From the NCBI RefSeq assembly GCF_947498825.1, contig NZ_CANMLV010000026.1:1-64000 (forward strand): 64,000 nt of DNA, read 5' to 3'. How positions within the stretch are numbered: the stretch's first letter is position 1; every line of letters starts with the position of its first letter. The notes below the pieces were generated by a model. The model was not told where the DNA came from. It ran no database searches and saw only the letters and a list, made by a program, of their open reading frames with translations. The translations under genes and the position numbers were made by a program. Shown here piece after piece: positions 45,367-55,060 of this stretch. The DNA comes from an uncultured Cedecea sp. GTDB lineage: Bacteria > Pseudomonadota > Gammaproteobacteria > Enterobacterales > Enterobacteriaceae.

Positions 45367-47112
45367 TTACTTTCTGGTGCGAGATTCGATTATCACACGA
45401 ACCTCTTCACGTTCTGACGGGGTTAGTCCACCGGTACGAGAACGTGCGATTAATTCTGAAAATCTTAATTCCAGCACTGAATCAAACATGTGATTCAGTG
45501 AGTCGGTAAATGTTTGTTCAGCAATCTCTCTATCTGCTATATCGTCCCAGGTTGAGAGTTTTTCAAGGGTTGCTGCTTCATTTTTACCGCGGTACAGCTC
45601 AAGAAGCTGTCCGGTTGTCATTCCTGGTTGCGCCAGACAAGTATTGACCAATTCGATAAAGAGTTCTAAGCCCGGCAGCTTCTGGGTATCGAGCCCATTT
45701 AACGATGGTACCTGTTGTGCTAACTCAGGGTTTTGTATTAATAGCCCTATAAGTATACGCATGGTTGTGCGTTTTAGCTGTGGGGCAGGGCGAGAAAAAG
45801 TACTTTCGGCATTTTTAGGCAACAATTTCTCAAGCTGGTTGTCGTCTAAAATACCGAGTTTATTACCGAGTTCCTGGCGCAGATAGATGCGTAATGTTTC
45901 ACCGGGAACTTGTCCTATTAACGGTAATGCTAGCGTACTCAAACGCGCGGTACCGTCCGGGGTACTCAAATCAACCTGTGGTAACAGGCTGTTAAATAAA
46001 AACGTTGAGAGCGGTTGGGCTTGCTCTATTCTGGCCTCAAAAGCAGCTTTACCTTCTTTGCGAACCAGAGTATCCGGATCTTCGCCGTCAGGCAGGAACA
46101 TAAAACGTAACTGCCGACCGTCCGTCATAAAGGGCAATGCTGTTTCCAGTGCCCGCCATGCTGCATCACGTCCTGCCCTGTCGCCGTCATAGCAACAGAT
46201 GACGTTATCTGTTGCACGGAAAAGTAGCTGGATATGATCGGCGGTTGTTGCTGTACCCAGCGATGCAACGGCATAAGAAATGCCATATTGCGCCAAGGCC
46301 ACTACATCCATATACCCTTCGACAACAAGTAATCGAGCAGGTTCCTGTTGATTTTGCTGGGCTTCATAAAGGCCATATAACTGGCGTCCCTTATGAAAAA
46401 TCTCAGTTTCTGGTGAGTTAAGGTATTTCGGCTGAGCATCACCCAGTACACGTCCACCAAAACCAATCACCCTGCCGCGCTTGTCGCGTATCGGGAACAT
46501 GACGCGTTCACGAAATCTGTCATAACAACGGCCCTGGTCGTTAGTGACCAGCATACCTGCATCTGTCAGTGACTGACGGTTTTCAGTATCGCCTCCGAAA
46601 CGTTTGAGGACGTTATCCCAGCCTGCCGGCGCATAACCGATAGCAAAGCGGGCAATAACTTCAGCACTTAAACCGCGGGCTGAAAGATACTGACGAGCTT
46701 TATCGGCCTGCTGCTGCTTTAACGATTGCTGATAAAACTCATTCAGGCCGGTCATCAATTGATACAAAGTTTGTCGCTGATGACGCTCAATCTGACTCGG
46801 ACCATTGCCTGCTTCGTAAGGGATCTCGAGATTATGCATGGTCGCGAGTTCTTCAACACTTTCGACAAAATCGAGTTTGTCATAGTTCATCAAGAAATCG
46901 AGGGCATTACCATGAGCACCGCAGCCGAAGCAGTGATAAAACTGTTTTTCACCATTTACAGTGAAAGAGGGGGTTTTTTCGTTATGGAACGGGCAACACG
47001 CGTGATAGTTTTTACCCTGTTTCTTGAGCTTCACGCGAACATCAATTAAGTCGATGATGTCGGTGCGCGCAATCAGGTCATTGATAAAAACACGCGGAAT
47101 TCGTCCAGCCAT
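45367..47112 (-). CDS. dnaG: DNA primase
   Basis: A 581-residue primase that lays down RNA primers at the replication fork. The N-terminal zinc-binding domain has CPFHNEKTPSF and HCFGCGAHG (CHC2 type). The TOPRIM catalytic domain shows VVEGYMDVVALAQYG and CYDGDRAGRDAAWRALE, and the C-terminal part is the DnaB-interacting domain. The ATG at 47112 gives the conserved MAGRIPRVFI start; an in-frame ATG three codons upstream is less likely. Middle gene of rpsU-dnaG-rpoD. Confidence 0.97.
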   Translation of the reverse strand: MAGRIPRVFINDLIARTDIIDLIDVRVKLKKQGKNYHACCPFHNEKTPSFTVNGEKQFYHCFGCGAHGNALDFLMNYDKLDFVESVEELATMHNLEIPYEAGNGPSQIERHQRQTLYQLMTGLNEFYQQSLKQQQADKARQYLSARGLSAEVIARFAIGYAPAGWDNVLKRFGGDTENRQSLTDAGMLVTNDQGRCYDRFRERVMFPIRDKRGRVIGFGGRVLGDAQPKYLNSPETEIFHKGRQLYGLYEAQQNQQEPARLLVVEGYMDVVALAQYGISYAVASLGTATTADHIQLLFRATDNVICCYDGDRAGRDAAWRALETALPFMTDGRQLRFMFLPDGEDPDTLVRKEGKAAFEARIEQAQPLSTFLFNSLLPQVDLSTPDGTARLSTLALPLIGQVPGETLRIYLRQELGNKLGILDDNQLEKLLPKNAESTFSRPAPQLKRTTMRILIGLLIQNPELAQQVPSLNGLDTQKLPGLELFIELVNTCLAQPGMTTGQLLELYRGKNEAATLEKLSTWDDIADREIAEQTFTDSLNHMFDSVLELRFSELIARSRTGGLTPSEREEVRVIIESRTRK

Positions 47113-47194
47113 AGGCCCCATATGCTATATCCGTCATCTCTCAGGCAATTCACTGAAAGCTCAAGGATATGTCAGTATATATAAACGAGAATAA

Positions 47195-47221
47195 GCCGCG
47201 CATTCCTTACGGAAGCACGGC
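47195..47221 (-). terminator. Leaky terminator between rpsU and dnaG
   Basis: Stem GCCGTGC/GCGCGGC (one G-U pair), followed on the minus strand by TTATTCT, a weak T-tract. It matches the E. coli internal terminator that lowers dnaG expression relative to rpsU. Confidence 0.75.
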
Positions 47222-47269
47222 CTTTATAACGACTACTCTGTCTGCAATGAGGATTAAACCCTCAGAAGA

Positions 47270-47533
<264 letters not shown>

Positions 47534-47727
47534 CTAATTCAAAATGGTGCGGAATTTTACTGCAACTATTGCCGCATTGTAAAGCACCGAACGCGATAAA
47601 CCCGCCTTTTAAGGCCGATATCTTCGAAGGGCGAGAGTATACACGATATACGAAGCGATAGGCAGCAACGTTTTACAAAGCCTGGCAGTCAGCTTAAACT
47701 TCGCGACGGGTCAACGAGGTAAAAGCC

Positions 47728-48741
47728 ATGCGTGTATTGGGTATTGAAACATCCTGTGATGAAACAGGGATTGCGATTTATGACGATGAAGTAGGGTTGC
47801 TGTCGAATCAGCTGTATAGCCAGGTCAAACTGCATGCGGATTACGGTGGTGTGGTTCCAGAGCTGGCTTCGCGCGATCATGTCCGTAAAACGGTCCCGCT
47901 TATTCAGGCGGCGTTAAAAGAGGCTGGATTATCTGCCCGCGACATTGATGGTGTCGCCTATACGGCAGGTCCGGGTCTGGTGGGCGCACTACTGGTTGGA
48001 GCAACGATTGGACGTTCACTGGCTTTTGCCTGGGATGTACCTGCGGTTCCTGTACATCATATGGAAGGTCATTTGCTTGCACCTATGCTGGAAGAGACTC
48101 CACCAGATTTTCCTTTTGTAGCACTCCTGGTGTCTGGCGGTCATACCCAGCTAATTAGCGTCACAGGGATTGGCCACTATACGTTGCTCGGTGAGTCTGT
48201 CGATGATGCGGCAGGTGAGGCATTTGATAAAACGGCTAAACTGCTAGGGCTGGACTATCCAGGCGGGCCTTTGTTGTCAAAAATGGCGGCACTGGGTACG
48301 CCGGGGAGATTTACCTTTCCTCGACCGATGACAGACAGGCCGGGCCTTGATTTCAGTTTCTCAGGTTTAAAAACCTTTGCTGCGAACACCATCCGTGAAA
48401 ATGACGCCGATCCGCAGACCCGAGCGGATATCGCCCGTGCATTTGAAGATGCGGTTGTTGATACCCTGGCGATTAAGTGTAAACGTGCCTTGGAGCAGAC
48501 GGGATTTAGCCGTTTAGTTATCGCCGGTGGGGTGAGCGCTAACCGAACTTTGCGTGCGAAACTGAAGGAAATGATGACAAAACGCCGTGGAGAAGTGTTT
48601 TATGCCCGCCCGGAGTTTTGTACTGATAATGGGGCAATGATTGCCTATGCTGGGATTGTCCGCCTGAAAGCGGGTACTGCAGGTGAACTGAGTGTATCGG
48701 TCAGACCTCGCTGGCCTCTGGCTGAATTACCGCCCGCCTGA
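47728..48741 (+). CDS. tsaD: tRNA N6-threonylcarbamoyladenosine transferase TsaD
   Basis: A 337-residue ASKHA-fold enzyme that, with TsaB and TsaE, transfers the threonylcarbamoyl group to A37 of tRNAs reading ANN codons. It starts [19 protein letters not shown]. The metal-binding [10 protein letters not shown] motif, the nucleotide-binding LVSGGHTQL and [12 protein letters not shown] motifs are intact. Length equals E. coli TsaD (YgjD). GAGG lies before the ATG. It is divergent from rpsU, as in E. coli. Confidence 0.97.
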   Translation: MRVLGIETSCDETGIAIYDDEVGLLSNQLYSQVKLHADYGGVVPELASRDHVRKTVPLIQAALKEAGLSARDIDGVAYTAGPGLVGALLVGATIGRSLAFAWDVPAVPVHHMEGHLLAPMLEETPPDFPFVALLVSGGHTQLISVTGIGHYTLLGESVDDAAGEAFDKTAKLLGLDYPGGPLLSKMAALGTPGRFTFPRPMTDRPGLDFSFSGLKTFAANTIRENDADPQTRADIARAFEDAVVDTLAIKCKRALEQTGFSRLVIAGGVSANRTLRAKLKEMMTKRRGEVFYARPEFCTDNGAMIAYAGIVRLKAGTAGELSVSVRPRWPLAELPPA

Positions 48742-48754
48742 TAGCGCCTGAACG

Positions 48755-48803
48755 ACTGCTGAGCAGAATGAGATAAAAGATATTTTCTCTCGGCTCAGCA
48801 GTT
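48755..48803. terminator. Hairpin between convergent tsaD and plsY
   Basis: CTGCTGAGC and GCTCAGCAG form a 9-bp stem with a long loop that itself can fold, between the two convergent genes. Probably a shared terminator; the T-tract is short (TTT). Confidence 0.5.
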
Positions 48804-48817
48804 TAACTGCTACTCGG

Positions 48818-49450
48818 TCATTCCTTTTTTACGTCTTCTGCTTGTGATTTCTTTTTACGTCGCAGTCTGGGCCAGATTTTATTCTCCTGCCTACGGAACA
48901 GGCGCTGAATATTATCGTGGTGGCGCAGCAGTATCAGGCAAGAAAGCATTGCAACCGGAAAGGTGAACTGTGGCTTAAACCACCAGACGTAAAAGGGGGC
49001 AATCAAGGCACTGATAATTGCTCCCAGAGAGGAGTAACCGCTGAGCAGCACACTAAGCACCCAGGTTACAGCCATGACACCGGTCAAATCCCAGCCGATA
49101 GGCGCTATGGCACCAAAAGCCGTCGCAACGCCTTTCCCTCCGCGGAATTTAAAGAATACCGGCCAAATGTGTCCCATACAGGCGGCGATAGCCACCAGGC
49201 CCAGCCAGAAGGGGGGAACTCCTAAAGCATAAGCTGCCCAGACGGGAAGCATTCCTTTCAGCACATCAAAAATTAGTACCGCTACGGCCGCGCCCTTACC
49301 ACCAATGCGTAACACATTGGTAGCTCCGGGATTACCTGAGCCGCTCTCGCGTGGATCGGGGAGACCGGCAATACGGCAAACCAAAATGGCGCTTGATATT
49401 GAGCCGCAGAGATACGCGATGAGGATCATACCCGGCGCGATTGCACTCAT
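48818..49450 (-). CDS. plsY: Acyl-phosphate glycerol-3-phosphate acyltransferase PlsY
   Basis: A 210-residue inner-membrane enzyme that acylates glycerol-3-phosphate at position 1 with acyl-phosphate, the first step of phospholipid synthesis. Conserved loops: [48 protein letters not shown], and [12 protein letters not shown]. The C-terminus is basic. ATG at 49450 is chosen because the longer frame adds 49 residues that overlap the divergent folB promoter. Confidence 0.95.
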   Translation of the reverse strand: MSAIAPGMILIAYLCGSISSAILVCRIAGLPDPRESGSGNPGATNVLRIGGKGAAVAVLIFDVLKGMLPVWAAYALGVPPFWLGLVAIAACMGHIWPVFFKFRGGKGVATAFGAIAPIGWDLTGVMAVTWVLSVLLSGYSSLGAIISALIAPFYVWWFKPQFTFPVAMLSCLILLRHHDNIQRLFRRQENKIWPRLRRKKKSQAEDVKKE

Positions 49451-49556
49451 AATGCTGTTCCATTGTGAAAGTGTCGAAGTCTTCTCTGCATCTGTGGATA
49501 ATACGCATATTTCGTCGGAAGTGGTATCCGGCACTACGAAAAACAAGGCAGAGATG

Positions 49557-49925
49557 ATGGATATTGTATTTATAGAGCAACTCACAGTGATTACCACTAT
49601 CGGTGTTTACGACTGGGAGCAAGAGATTCAGCAGAAACTGGTGTTCGATATAGAAATGGCCTGGGACAACCGCCCGGCAGCGGCCAGTGATAAAGTTGAG
49701 GACTGTTTAAGCTATGCAGATGTCAGCGAAACGGTAATAACGCATGTGCGTGATGGACGTTTTGCCCTGGTTGAGCGTGTTGCTGAGGAGCTGGCGCAAA
49801 TTCTGCTGGCGAAATTTAACTCTCCATGGGTTCGCATTAAGGTCAGTAAACCCGGGGCAGTTGCGCAGGCAGCCAATGTTGGGGTCATTATTGAGCGTGG
49901 ACAACGCCCGCCGGTACACCGATAA
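49557..49925 (+). CDS. folB: Dihydroneopterin aldolase
   Basis: A 122-residue enzyme of folate synthesis that cleaves dihydroneopterin to hydroxymethyl-dihydropterin and glycolaldehyde. Catalytic Glu in IGVYDWEQE-type segment, [20 protein letters not shown] and [12 protein letters not shown]-like motifs (IKVSKPGAV) are present. An ATG also occurs one codon earlier (49554); MDIVFIEQL at 49557 is the conserved start, with AAGG eight bases upstream. It is divergent from plsY. In E. coli uppP (bacA) follows; here it is absent. Confidence 0.95.
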   Translation: MDIVFIEQLTVITTIGVYDWEQEIQQKLVFDIEMAWDNRPAAASDKVEDCLSYADVSETVITHVRDGRFALVERVAEELAQILLAKFNSPWVRIKVSKPGAVAQAANVGVIIERGQRPPVHR

Positions 49926-49977
49926 ACCGACTCATGCCCCCCTGTTTTGACGTTAGCGCAGGGGGACGTAAAAATGA

Positions 49978-50103
49978 AACCCGTCATATTTCAAGTTGCT
50001 TGAATGTTGTCTGCGTCCAGCCAGCTGAATCACAGCGTTTAACTATGCTCATCGACGGGCTGAACTGGGCGCCTACAAACAACTCGAATTATTTTTGGTT
50101 TAT
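49978..50103. repeat. Interspersed imperfect palindrome, full-length copy
   Basis: About 125 bp from CCCGTCATATTTCAAGTTGC to CAACTCGAATTATTTTT, with the interior (CTGCGTCCAGCC ... TATGCTCATCGACGGGCTGA ... GGGCGCCTAC) shared with the tandem copies at 53357-53608. The ends are partly complementary. Confidence 0.75.
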
Positions 50104-50124
50104 ATTATTTTAAGGATGATTAAA

Positions 50125-50973
50125 TTATTGCAGAAGTGATGGTTTCGTTCTTAATACAATAATTCCCGGGGTCTTTAATAAATAAGGCATGAAAGGAGTG
50201 TCTACTACACGCCGGTTATCTTTGGAAGATGATGCATGACGAAATACCGGGCCTTGTTCCGTAGCAATAAACAAACCGACATGAGAGACATCCAGTCCTG
50301 CCAGGGGAGTATAAATACCAATGAGATCGCCGGATTTTAATTTGCTGATGAGCGTCATATCAATTGCCGAGCTGGGAATGTAGTTAATATTCCGTGATAT
50401 AACGGGAATTCCAGGGAGGTATTTTTGATCTTTGTCTTTTTGATTAAGTAATTTAACGCATTTCAGGGTATGTGGACTCAGCTGGGTGGTGATATCTTCA
50501 GCTATTTTACATTCACGATCAGCCCAGTCAGTGAAGAAATGTTTTCTATTATAAAAGCTAACTTTTTCATCTATATAGCGAGTTTTGATAACCTTATGGA
50601 TAAAATCATTTTGTGAGAGTGACATATGCAATGCAATAACATAATCCAGATAGGTGAAGCAGTCTAATCCTTTGAAGTCTATTATTAATTTCTCTGGTGT
50701 GATATCTGAGCCAACGAGCATATTACTTTGGTAGGGGGTGCCGAGAAATTTTTCTGAAATCTGTGATATTTTTTCACTCTGATCTGAATTTTTATTATTT
50801 GATATATCCTGTATTATTGTATTGGCTTTCCGTAATGTATAGGCATCAATGTTTTTGATCTCAGAATAAAAAAGTGATTCTTTTTTCTGCAGTGTCGCCG
50901 TAATAATAGGTTCTTGAAAATGACATTCTATTGGGAGAGCAAAGATGATAATGAGAAAAAATAATTTGTGCAT
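50125..50973 (-). CDS. DUF1460 (amidase-like, NlpC/P60-related) exported protein
   Basis: A 282-residue protein. The first 19 residues are a signal peptide (KLFFLIIIFALPIECHF), and the mature part matches DUF1460, a papain-like family related to N-acetylmuramoyl-L-alanine amidases. The likely catalytic cysteine is in DFKGLDCFTYLDYV and the histidine in LDVSHVGLFIATEQGPVFRHAS. ATG at 50973 is chosen since the longer frame puts 36 hydrophilic residues before the signal; GGAAGG precedes it. Low GC compared with neighbours, and its place between folB and cca, where uppP sits in E. coli, suggest acquisition. Confidence 0.78.
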   Translation of the reverse strand: MHKLFFLIIIFALPIECHFQEPIITATLQKKESLFYSEIKNIDAYTLRKANTIIQDISNNKNSDQSEKISQISEKFLGTPYQSNMLVGSDITPEKLIIDFKGLDCFTYLDYVIALHMSLSQNDFIHKVIKTRYIDEKVSFYNRKHFFTDWADRECKIAEDITTQLSPHTLKCVKLLNQKDKDQKYLPGIPVISRNINYIPSSAIDMTLISKLKSGDLIGIYTPLAGLDVSHVGLFIATEQGPVFRHASSSKDNRRVVDTPFMPYLLKTPGIIVLRTKPSLLQ

Positions 50974-51215
50974 ACAACCTTCCGTGGTTCGGACAAAAAT
51001 ACATTTCCTGAATGGCACTGAATAGCTTTCAGAGAGAAATGAATAAACTTTTATTTCAAAGTACTTGTGGAGTAAATACAACTATTATTCTATAGGCTGG
51101 AGCGTTTTATGGAAATCTGTCACCAGCATATATTTTAGATGCGTCAGTATTACGTTAGGAATGTAATATATTGGTGTGCGGTATAAGATGTGTTATCTGT
51201 TCTGTCGAAAATGAT

Positions 51216-51241
51216 TTCGTCAGACAGCATTGTCTGACGAA
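51216..51241. terminator. Strong hairpin downstream of cca
   Basis: An 11-bp perfect stem, TTCGTCAGACA/TGTCTGACGAA, with a GCAT loop, 15 bp after the cca stop on the minus strand. The T-rich tail is weak (AAATCATTTTC follows partly). Confidence 0.55.
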
Positions 51242-51255
51242 CGAAACGGCGAATA

Positions 51256-52503
51256 TCAAATATCAGACGGAGTTGGCAGACCATTCTCCTGTTTCCAAAG
51301 AGCGACTGCCAGGACTCTGCGTTTTGTTAGCTCCTCACGGATTTCTGGCCCCTGAAAACCTGCATCAATGACTTCTTTATTTGTAACACGCTGAGCGGCT
51401 TCCCACGCGGCACGGAGCTGACGTCCTTGTGGATAGTCATTGGCTTCAAACCCGGCACGCCCACGTGCATCTGCTTCACTGGTCAGGGCAATTTGTTCCA
51501 CTCTCCAGGGTTTACGCCAGGCATCTATTTTATCAAACAGTTTAATTACTGTTTTCGGCTGCAAGACGGGGAAGGTATGAATCAAGTCGTGGAACTCGGC
51601 CACTAGCTTTGCAAGATCACGAATTTCTGTTGGAACACGCAGCCTGTTACACAAGCGTTCAACCAGCTTGACACCAGCCGGACCATGACCGTGATGGCTG
51701 GGCCACTTTTCTGGTGGCGTTAGCGCCTTACCTAAGTCATGACACAAGGTCGCAAAACGGACATCAATTTCAGGGCTAAGCTGAGCCGCGATTGTCAGTG
51801 TCATCAGGGTATGGATACCGGTATCGATTTCCGGATGCCATTTGGCAGGAGCCGGAACACCATAGAGTGCATCAATTTCCGGAAACAGTTCTTTCAGCGC
51901 GCCGCATTCGCGTAATACCGCAAAATAGATTTGCGGATTACGGTAACTCAGCGCTTTTTCTGTCTCTTTCCATACGCGTTCTGGAGTCAAATGTGCCAGG
52001 GAGTCATCAGCGGCTATCTCGCTCATCAATGCCAGAGTTTCAGGTGCGATACGAAAGTTAAGGTGCGCAAAGCGGGCAGCAAAGCGCGCCACGCGTAATA
52101 CACGCAAGGGATCTTCGCTAAAAGCCGGTGATACATGACGCAGGATACGATTTTTTAGATCGCTCAGACCGCCATAAGGATCGGTAAGTGTACCGTGCTC
52201 ATCTTCAACAATCGCGTTGATGGTCAGATCACGGCGCAGTAAATCCTGCTCCAGGGTGACATCAGGCGCGGCGTAACAAGTGAAGCCCGTATATCCCTGG
52301 CCTGATTTACGTTCTGTACGGGCCAGGGCATATTCTTGATGCGATTCTGGATGTAAGAAAACAGGGAAGTCTTTACCCACTTGCTGATAGCCTGCGTCCA
52401 GCATTTGCTGCGGCGTGGCACCGACTACCAGCCAGTCTTTATCTTTAACCGGCAGGTTGAGCAATTTGTCCCGTACCGCTCCACCGACCAAATAAACTTT
52501 CAC
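51256..52503 (-). CDS. cca: tRNA CCA-adding enzyme (multifunctional Cca)
   Basis: A 415-residue enzyme that adds or repairs the 3' CCA of tRNAs. The nucleotidyltransferase motif is [12 protein letters not shown] with the catalytic [13 protein letters not shown] follows, then the tRNA-binding region, and a C-terminal HD phosphohydrolase domain ([11 protein letters not shown]) that makes this the E. coli-type multifunctional form. GTG at 52503 is chosen as start: it gives MKVYLVGG like E. coli and GGAG lies eight bases upstream. Confidence 0.95.
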   Translation of the reverse strand: MKVYLVGGAVRDKLLNLPVKDKDWLVVGATPQQMLDAGYQQVGKDFPVFLHPESHQEYALARTERKSGQGYTGFTCYAAPDVTLEQDLLRRDLTINAIVEDEHGTLTDPYGGLSDLKNRILRHVSPAFSEDPLRVLRVARFAARFAHLNFRIAPETLALMSEIAADDSLAHLTPERVWKETEKALSYRNPQIYFAVLRECGALKELFPEIDALYGVPAPAKWHPEIDTGIHTLMTLTIAAQLSPEIDVRFATLCHDLGKALTPPEKWPSHHGHGPAGVKLVERLCNRLRVPTEIRDLAKLVAEFHDLIHTFPVLQPKTVIKLFDKIDAWRKPWRVEQIALTSEADARGRAGFEANDYPQGRQLRAAWEAAQRVTNKEVIDAGFQGPEIREELTKRRVLAVALWKQENGLPTPSDI

Positions 52504-52569
52504 CAGCAACTCTCCGGTAACGTAATGTTAACTTAAATGCTAAATATAGATGCAAGGTGAATCAATGGC

Positions 52570-52633
52570 TATATCCATCATATTTCAAGCTGCCAGGCTC
52601 TGGCCTGGCGGCAACCTGAGTCATGTTGGATAT
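52570..52633. repeat. Interspersed palindrome, short variant
   Basis: Starts ATATCCATCATATTTCAAGC and ends GTTGGATAT, so the outer ends are complementary, with an inner palindrome GCCAGGC/GCCTGGC. Related to the longer copies nearby only at its ends. Confidence 0.5.
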
Positions 52634-52645
52634 CAATCCTGTTAA

Positions 52646-53266
52646 TCAGTTCATCCAGCGGTCATTTTTCTTGCGTCTTGGCAGCATTCTGGGCAGCAAC
52701 AATCCGACCAACAGGCCAAAGCCAGCAACTCCGCCTCCGTAAACAAACCACTGTAAAATAATGGCGCGTTGTTTATCATCTAGCTGAACATTAGCAGCAT
52801 TGACCTTTTTCTGGGCGACAATTAACTGGTTTTTGAGTTGTTGATTTTCTTCTTTCAGACCATTGATAACCTCATCACTTTGCGCGACTTTTTTCTGCAT
52901 TTCTGCGGTGCGCTGGTTCCATGTGGTATCAATATTGGTCAGTTTATCGGTCAGCGTTTTGAGCTGGCTCTCTAATTCAGGCACTCGGGTACGGAGGCTC
53001 GGTGTATTGCTTAATTGCGCTAACGGGATCCAGGCTGTACGGCCATTACTTTCTCGTATTTGACCATATTTAGTCTCTTCATTACGTTGTAGTAAGGTAA
53101 CTTCTTCCCCGGCATTAACGGTACCGACCAAACGATAACTATCATTCGGGCCACTACGAACCCAAGTATTCAGTTCATCAGAAACATAACGTTTTTCTTC
53201 AGCATGAGCTGTGACAGAAACACTAAGAGACAGCAAAGTGAAGCAAATTAGGCGTAAATTAAGCAT
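52646..53266 (-). CDS. ygiM: SH3-domain membrane protein YgiM
   Basis: A 206-residue protein: cleavable or anchor signal at 1-22, a bacterial SH3 domain (about 25-90, VRSGPNDSYRLVGTVNAGEEV), a coiled coil (about 95-160), and a C-terminal membrane helix followed by a basic tail (RRKKNDR). In E. coli ygiM sits next to cca in the same order. The function is not known beyond a proposed envelope role. Confidence 0.92.
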   Translation of the reverse strand: MLNLRLICFTLLSLSVSVTAHAEEKRYVSDELNTWVRSGPNDSYRLVGTVNAGEEVTLLQRNEETKYGQIRESNGRTAWIPLAQLSNTPSLRTRVPELESQLKTLTDKLTNIDTTWNQRTAEMQKKVAQSDEVINGLKEENQQLKNQLIVAQKKVNAANVQLDDKQRAIILQWFVYGGGVAGFGLLVGLLLPRMLPRRKKNDRWMN

Positions 53267-53356
53267 TATTTCGACATTTTTTTCATGAGTTGTAAGAGGA
53301 TAGTAGTGGTTACAGTGTGACGGTGCAATCTATAAACCGGAATGAGAATCATCCGG

Positions 53357-53483
53357 TATCCCCGTCATACTTCAAGTTGCCTGGGTGTTGCCTGCGTCCA
53401 GCCCGCCGAATCACATAGTTTGTCTATGCTCATCGCCGGGCTGAACTGGGCGCCTACAGGCAACTCGAATTATTTAGGGGATA
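53357..53483. repeat. Interspersed imperfect palindrome, tandem copy A
   Basis: About 127 bp bounded by TATCCCC and GGGGATA. Inside, TCAAGTTGCCTG pairs imperfectly with CAGGCAACTCGA. It differs from copy B by only two bases over the core of about 112 bp. Confidence 0.85.
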
Positions 53484-53608
53484 TAGCCGTCATACTTCAA
53501 GTTGCCTGGGTGTTGCCTGCGTCCAGCCCGCCGAATCACATAGTTTGTCTATGCTCATCGCCGGGCTGAACTGGGCGCCTACAGATAACTCGAATTATTT
53601 TGGATATA
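53481..53608. repeat. Interspersed imperfect palindrome, tandem copy B
   Basis: Directly adjoins copy A in the same orientation. Core identical except GGC to GAT near the right end. The junction sequence ATATA is shared, so this is a tandem duplication. Confidence 0.85.
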
Positions 53609-53739
53609 GTTCATTATTGCAATTTCTTACGGGTAAATACGCGACCTTTCTGCTTTTTTTGTCGTACTATCTGGAGTATTTCATGTTAACTCTGAGGCGT
53701 ACTACGTTGTAGTGTGCTTCACCGGCAAGTAAAGAAGAT

Positions 53740-55038
53740 ATGGCTCAGGAAATCGAATTAAAATTTATTGTTAATCCACCAGTTATCCACTCATTGAGTG
53801 AAAAGTTGAATGCCCTGTCGCAAGAACAGCATGAGACTCGTCAGCTGGTAAATATTTATTATGAAACAGCAGATAATTTTCTGCGTCGCCATAATATGGG
53901 GCTGCGTATCCGCGGCAATGGCAATCACTATGAAATGACTATGAAAACCTCAGGTCAGGTGATCGGAGGCTTACATCAACGTCCAGAATATAATGTGCCA
54001 TTGAGTGAACCTGTGCTCGACTTGACATTGCTACCCGCAGAAATTTGGCCGCAAGGCGTAGATATCGCTGAGCTTCAACAGCAGCTTAATCCATTATTTA
54101 GCACTAACTTTAATCGTCAGACTTGGGTTGTTCAGCAGGGAACGAGTCGTATTGAACTGGCTCTCGACCAAGGCGAGGTTGTCGCGGGTGATTTACAAGA
54201 GCCGATTTGCGAGTTAGAGCTTGAACTACTGGAAGGCGAAGCAGGCGCATTGCTTGTTCTGGCTGAGCAATTAGTGAATGAACCGGGTTTGCGTATGGGG
54301 CTCTTAAGCAAAGCTGCCCGTGGCTATCATCTTGCACAGGGCGCGGTTGAGAGGGCAGTGAAGCCACTTGGCTTGTTATCTCTGGCACCGAAAACCACTA
54401 TTGAACAAGGTCTGAAAGCTGCCCTGGCCCAGTCGCTGGAAAGCGGACTCTATCATGAAGAACTCTGGTCGCGCGGTAATAAAGCGGCGAAACAACATAT
54501 CATGCTGGCAGCAGGTAATGTCCGGCATGTTCTGGCGTTATTTGGCGGTATTATTCCACGCAAAGCCAGTTCACAGTTACGTGATTTGCTGCTCAGTTTC
54601 GAAACCAGCCTTGCAGAGCAGGATAAGGGCGATTCTGTTCTGTTCAGCGCTCAGGCCAGTATCACTAAACTGGTGTTAACCCGCTGGTTGTTTGAGTCCC
54701 AATGGCGTGACTTTGTTGATGAGAAAGGGCGTATTAAGCTCGACGGTTCTTTAAAACGTTTTGCTGACGGCCATCTTTCACGTCATTCAGCGGAACTAAG
54801 AGCGATTTTTCAGCGCCCGCTAGGTGATGCCTATGCCGATAAGCTTACGCGGCTGATACGTGAGTTAGATGCAGCACGTCTACTGGCCGGAATTTATCCT
54901 GTCGAACAAGCGTCCCCTTGGGTAGAAAACTGGCAGGGACTGTTTGATGCTATCAAAACAAACCAAATCGTTGAGATTGAACACTATCGTAACGAAGCCA
55001 TTTCGCAGGCACCTTTCTGGTTACATAGTGGAAAATAA
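53740..55038 (+). CDS. ygiF: Inorganic triphosphatase (CYTH-CHAD)
   Basis: A 432-residue enzyme: an N-terminal CYTH tunnel domain (1-205) with the EIELKF signature and alternating charged strands, and a C-terminal CHAD helical domain (about 215-430) rich in conserved His and Lys. E. coli YgiF hydrolyses inorganic triphosphate and has the same domain order. It begins 131 bp after the tandem repeats and is 22 bp ahead of glnE, so the two are probably cotranscribed. Confidence 0.93.
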   Translation: MAQEIELKFIVNPPVIHSLSEKLNALSQEQHETRQLVNIYYETADNFLRRHNMGLRIRGNGNHYEMTMKTSGQVIGGLHQRPEYNVPLSEPVLDLTLLPAEIWPQGVDIAELQQQLNPLFSTNFNRQTWVVQQGTSRIELALDQGEVVAGDLQEPICELELELLEGEAGALLVLAEQLVNEPGLRMGLLSKAARGYHLAQGAVERAVKPLGLLSLAPKTTIEQGLKAALAQSLESGLYHEELWSRGNKAAKQHIMLAAGNVRHVLALFGGIIPRKASSQLRDLLLSFETSLAEQDKGDSVLFSAQASITKLVLTRWLFESQWRDFVDEKGRIKLDGSLKRFADGHLSRHSAELRAIFQRPLGDAYADKLTRLIRELDAARLLAGIYPVEQASPWVENWQGLFDAIKTNQIVEIEHYRNEAISQAPFWLHSGK

Positions 55039-55060
55039 CTGACAGGCAAGGAATACCACC

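Larger units (their letters stand above)
53267..53739. other. ygiM-ygiF spacer filled by tandem repeats
   Basis: A 473-bp gene-free stretch. About half is the two tandem palindromes at 53357-53608; the rest should hold the divergent promoters. Confidence 0.7.
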
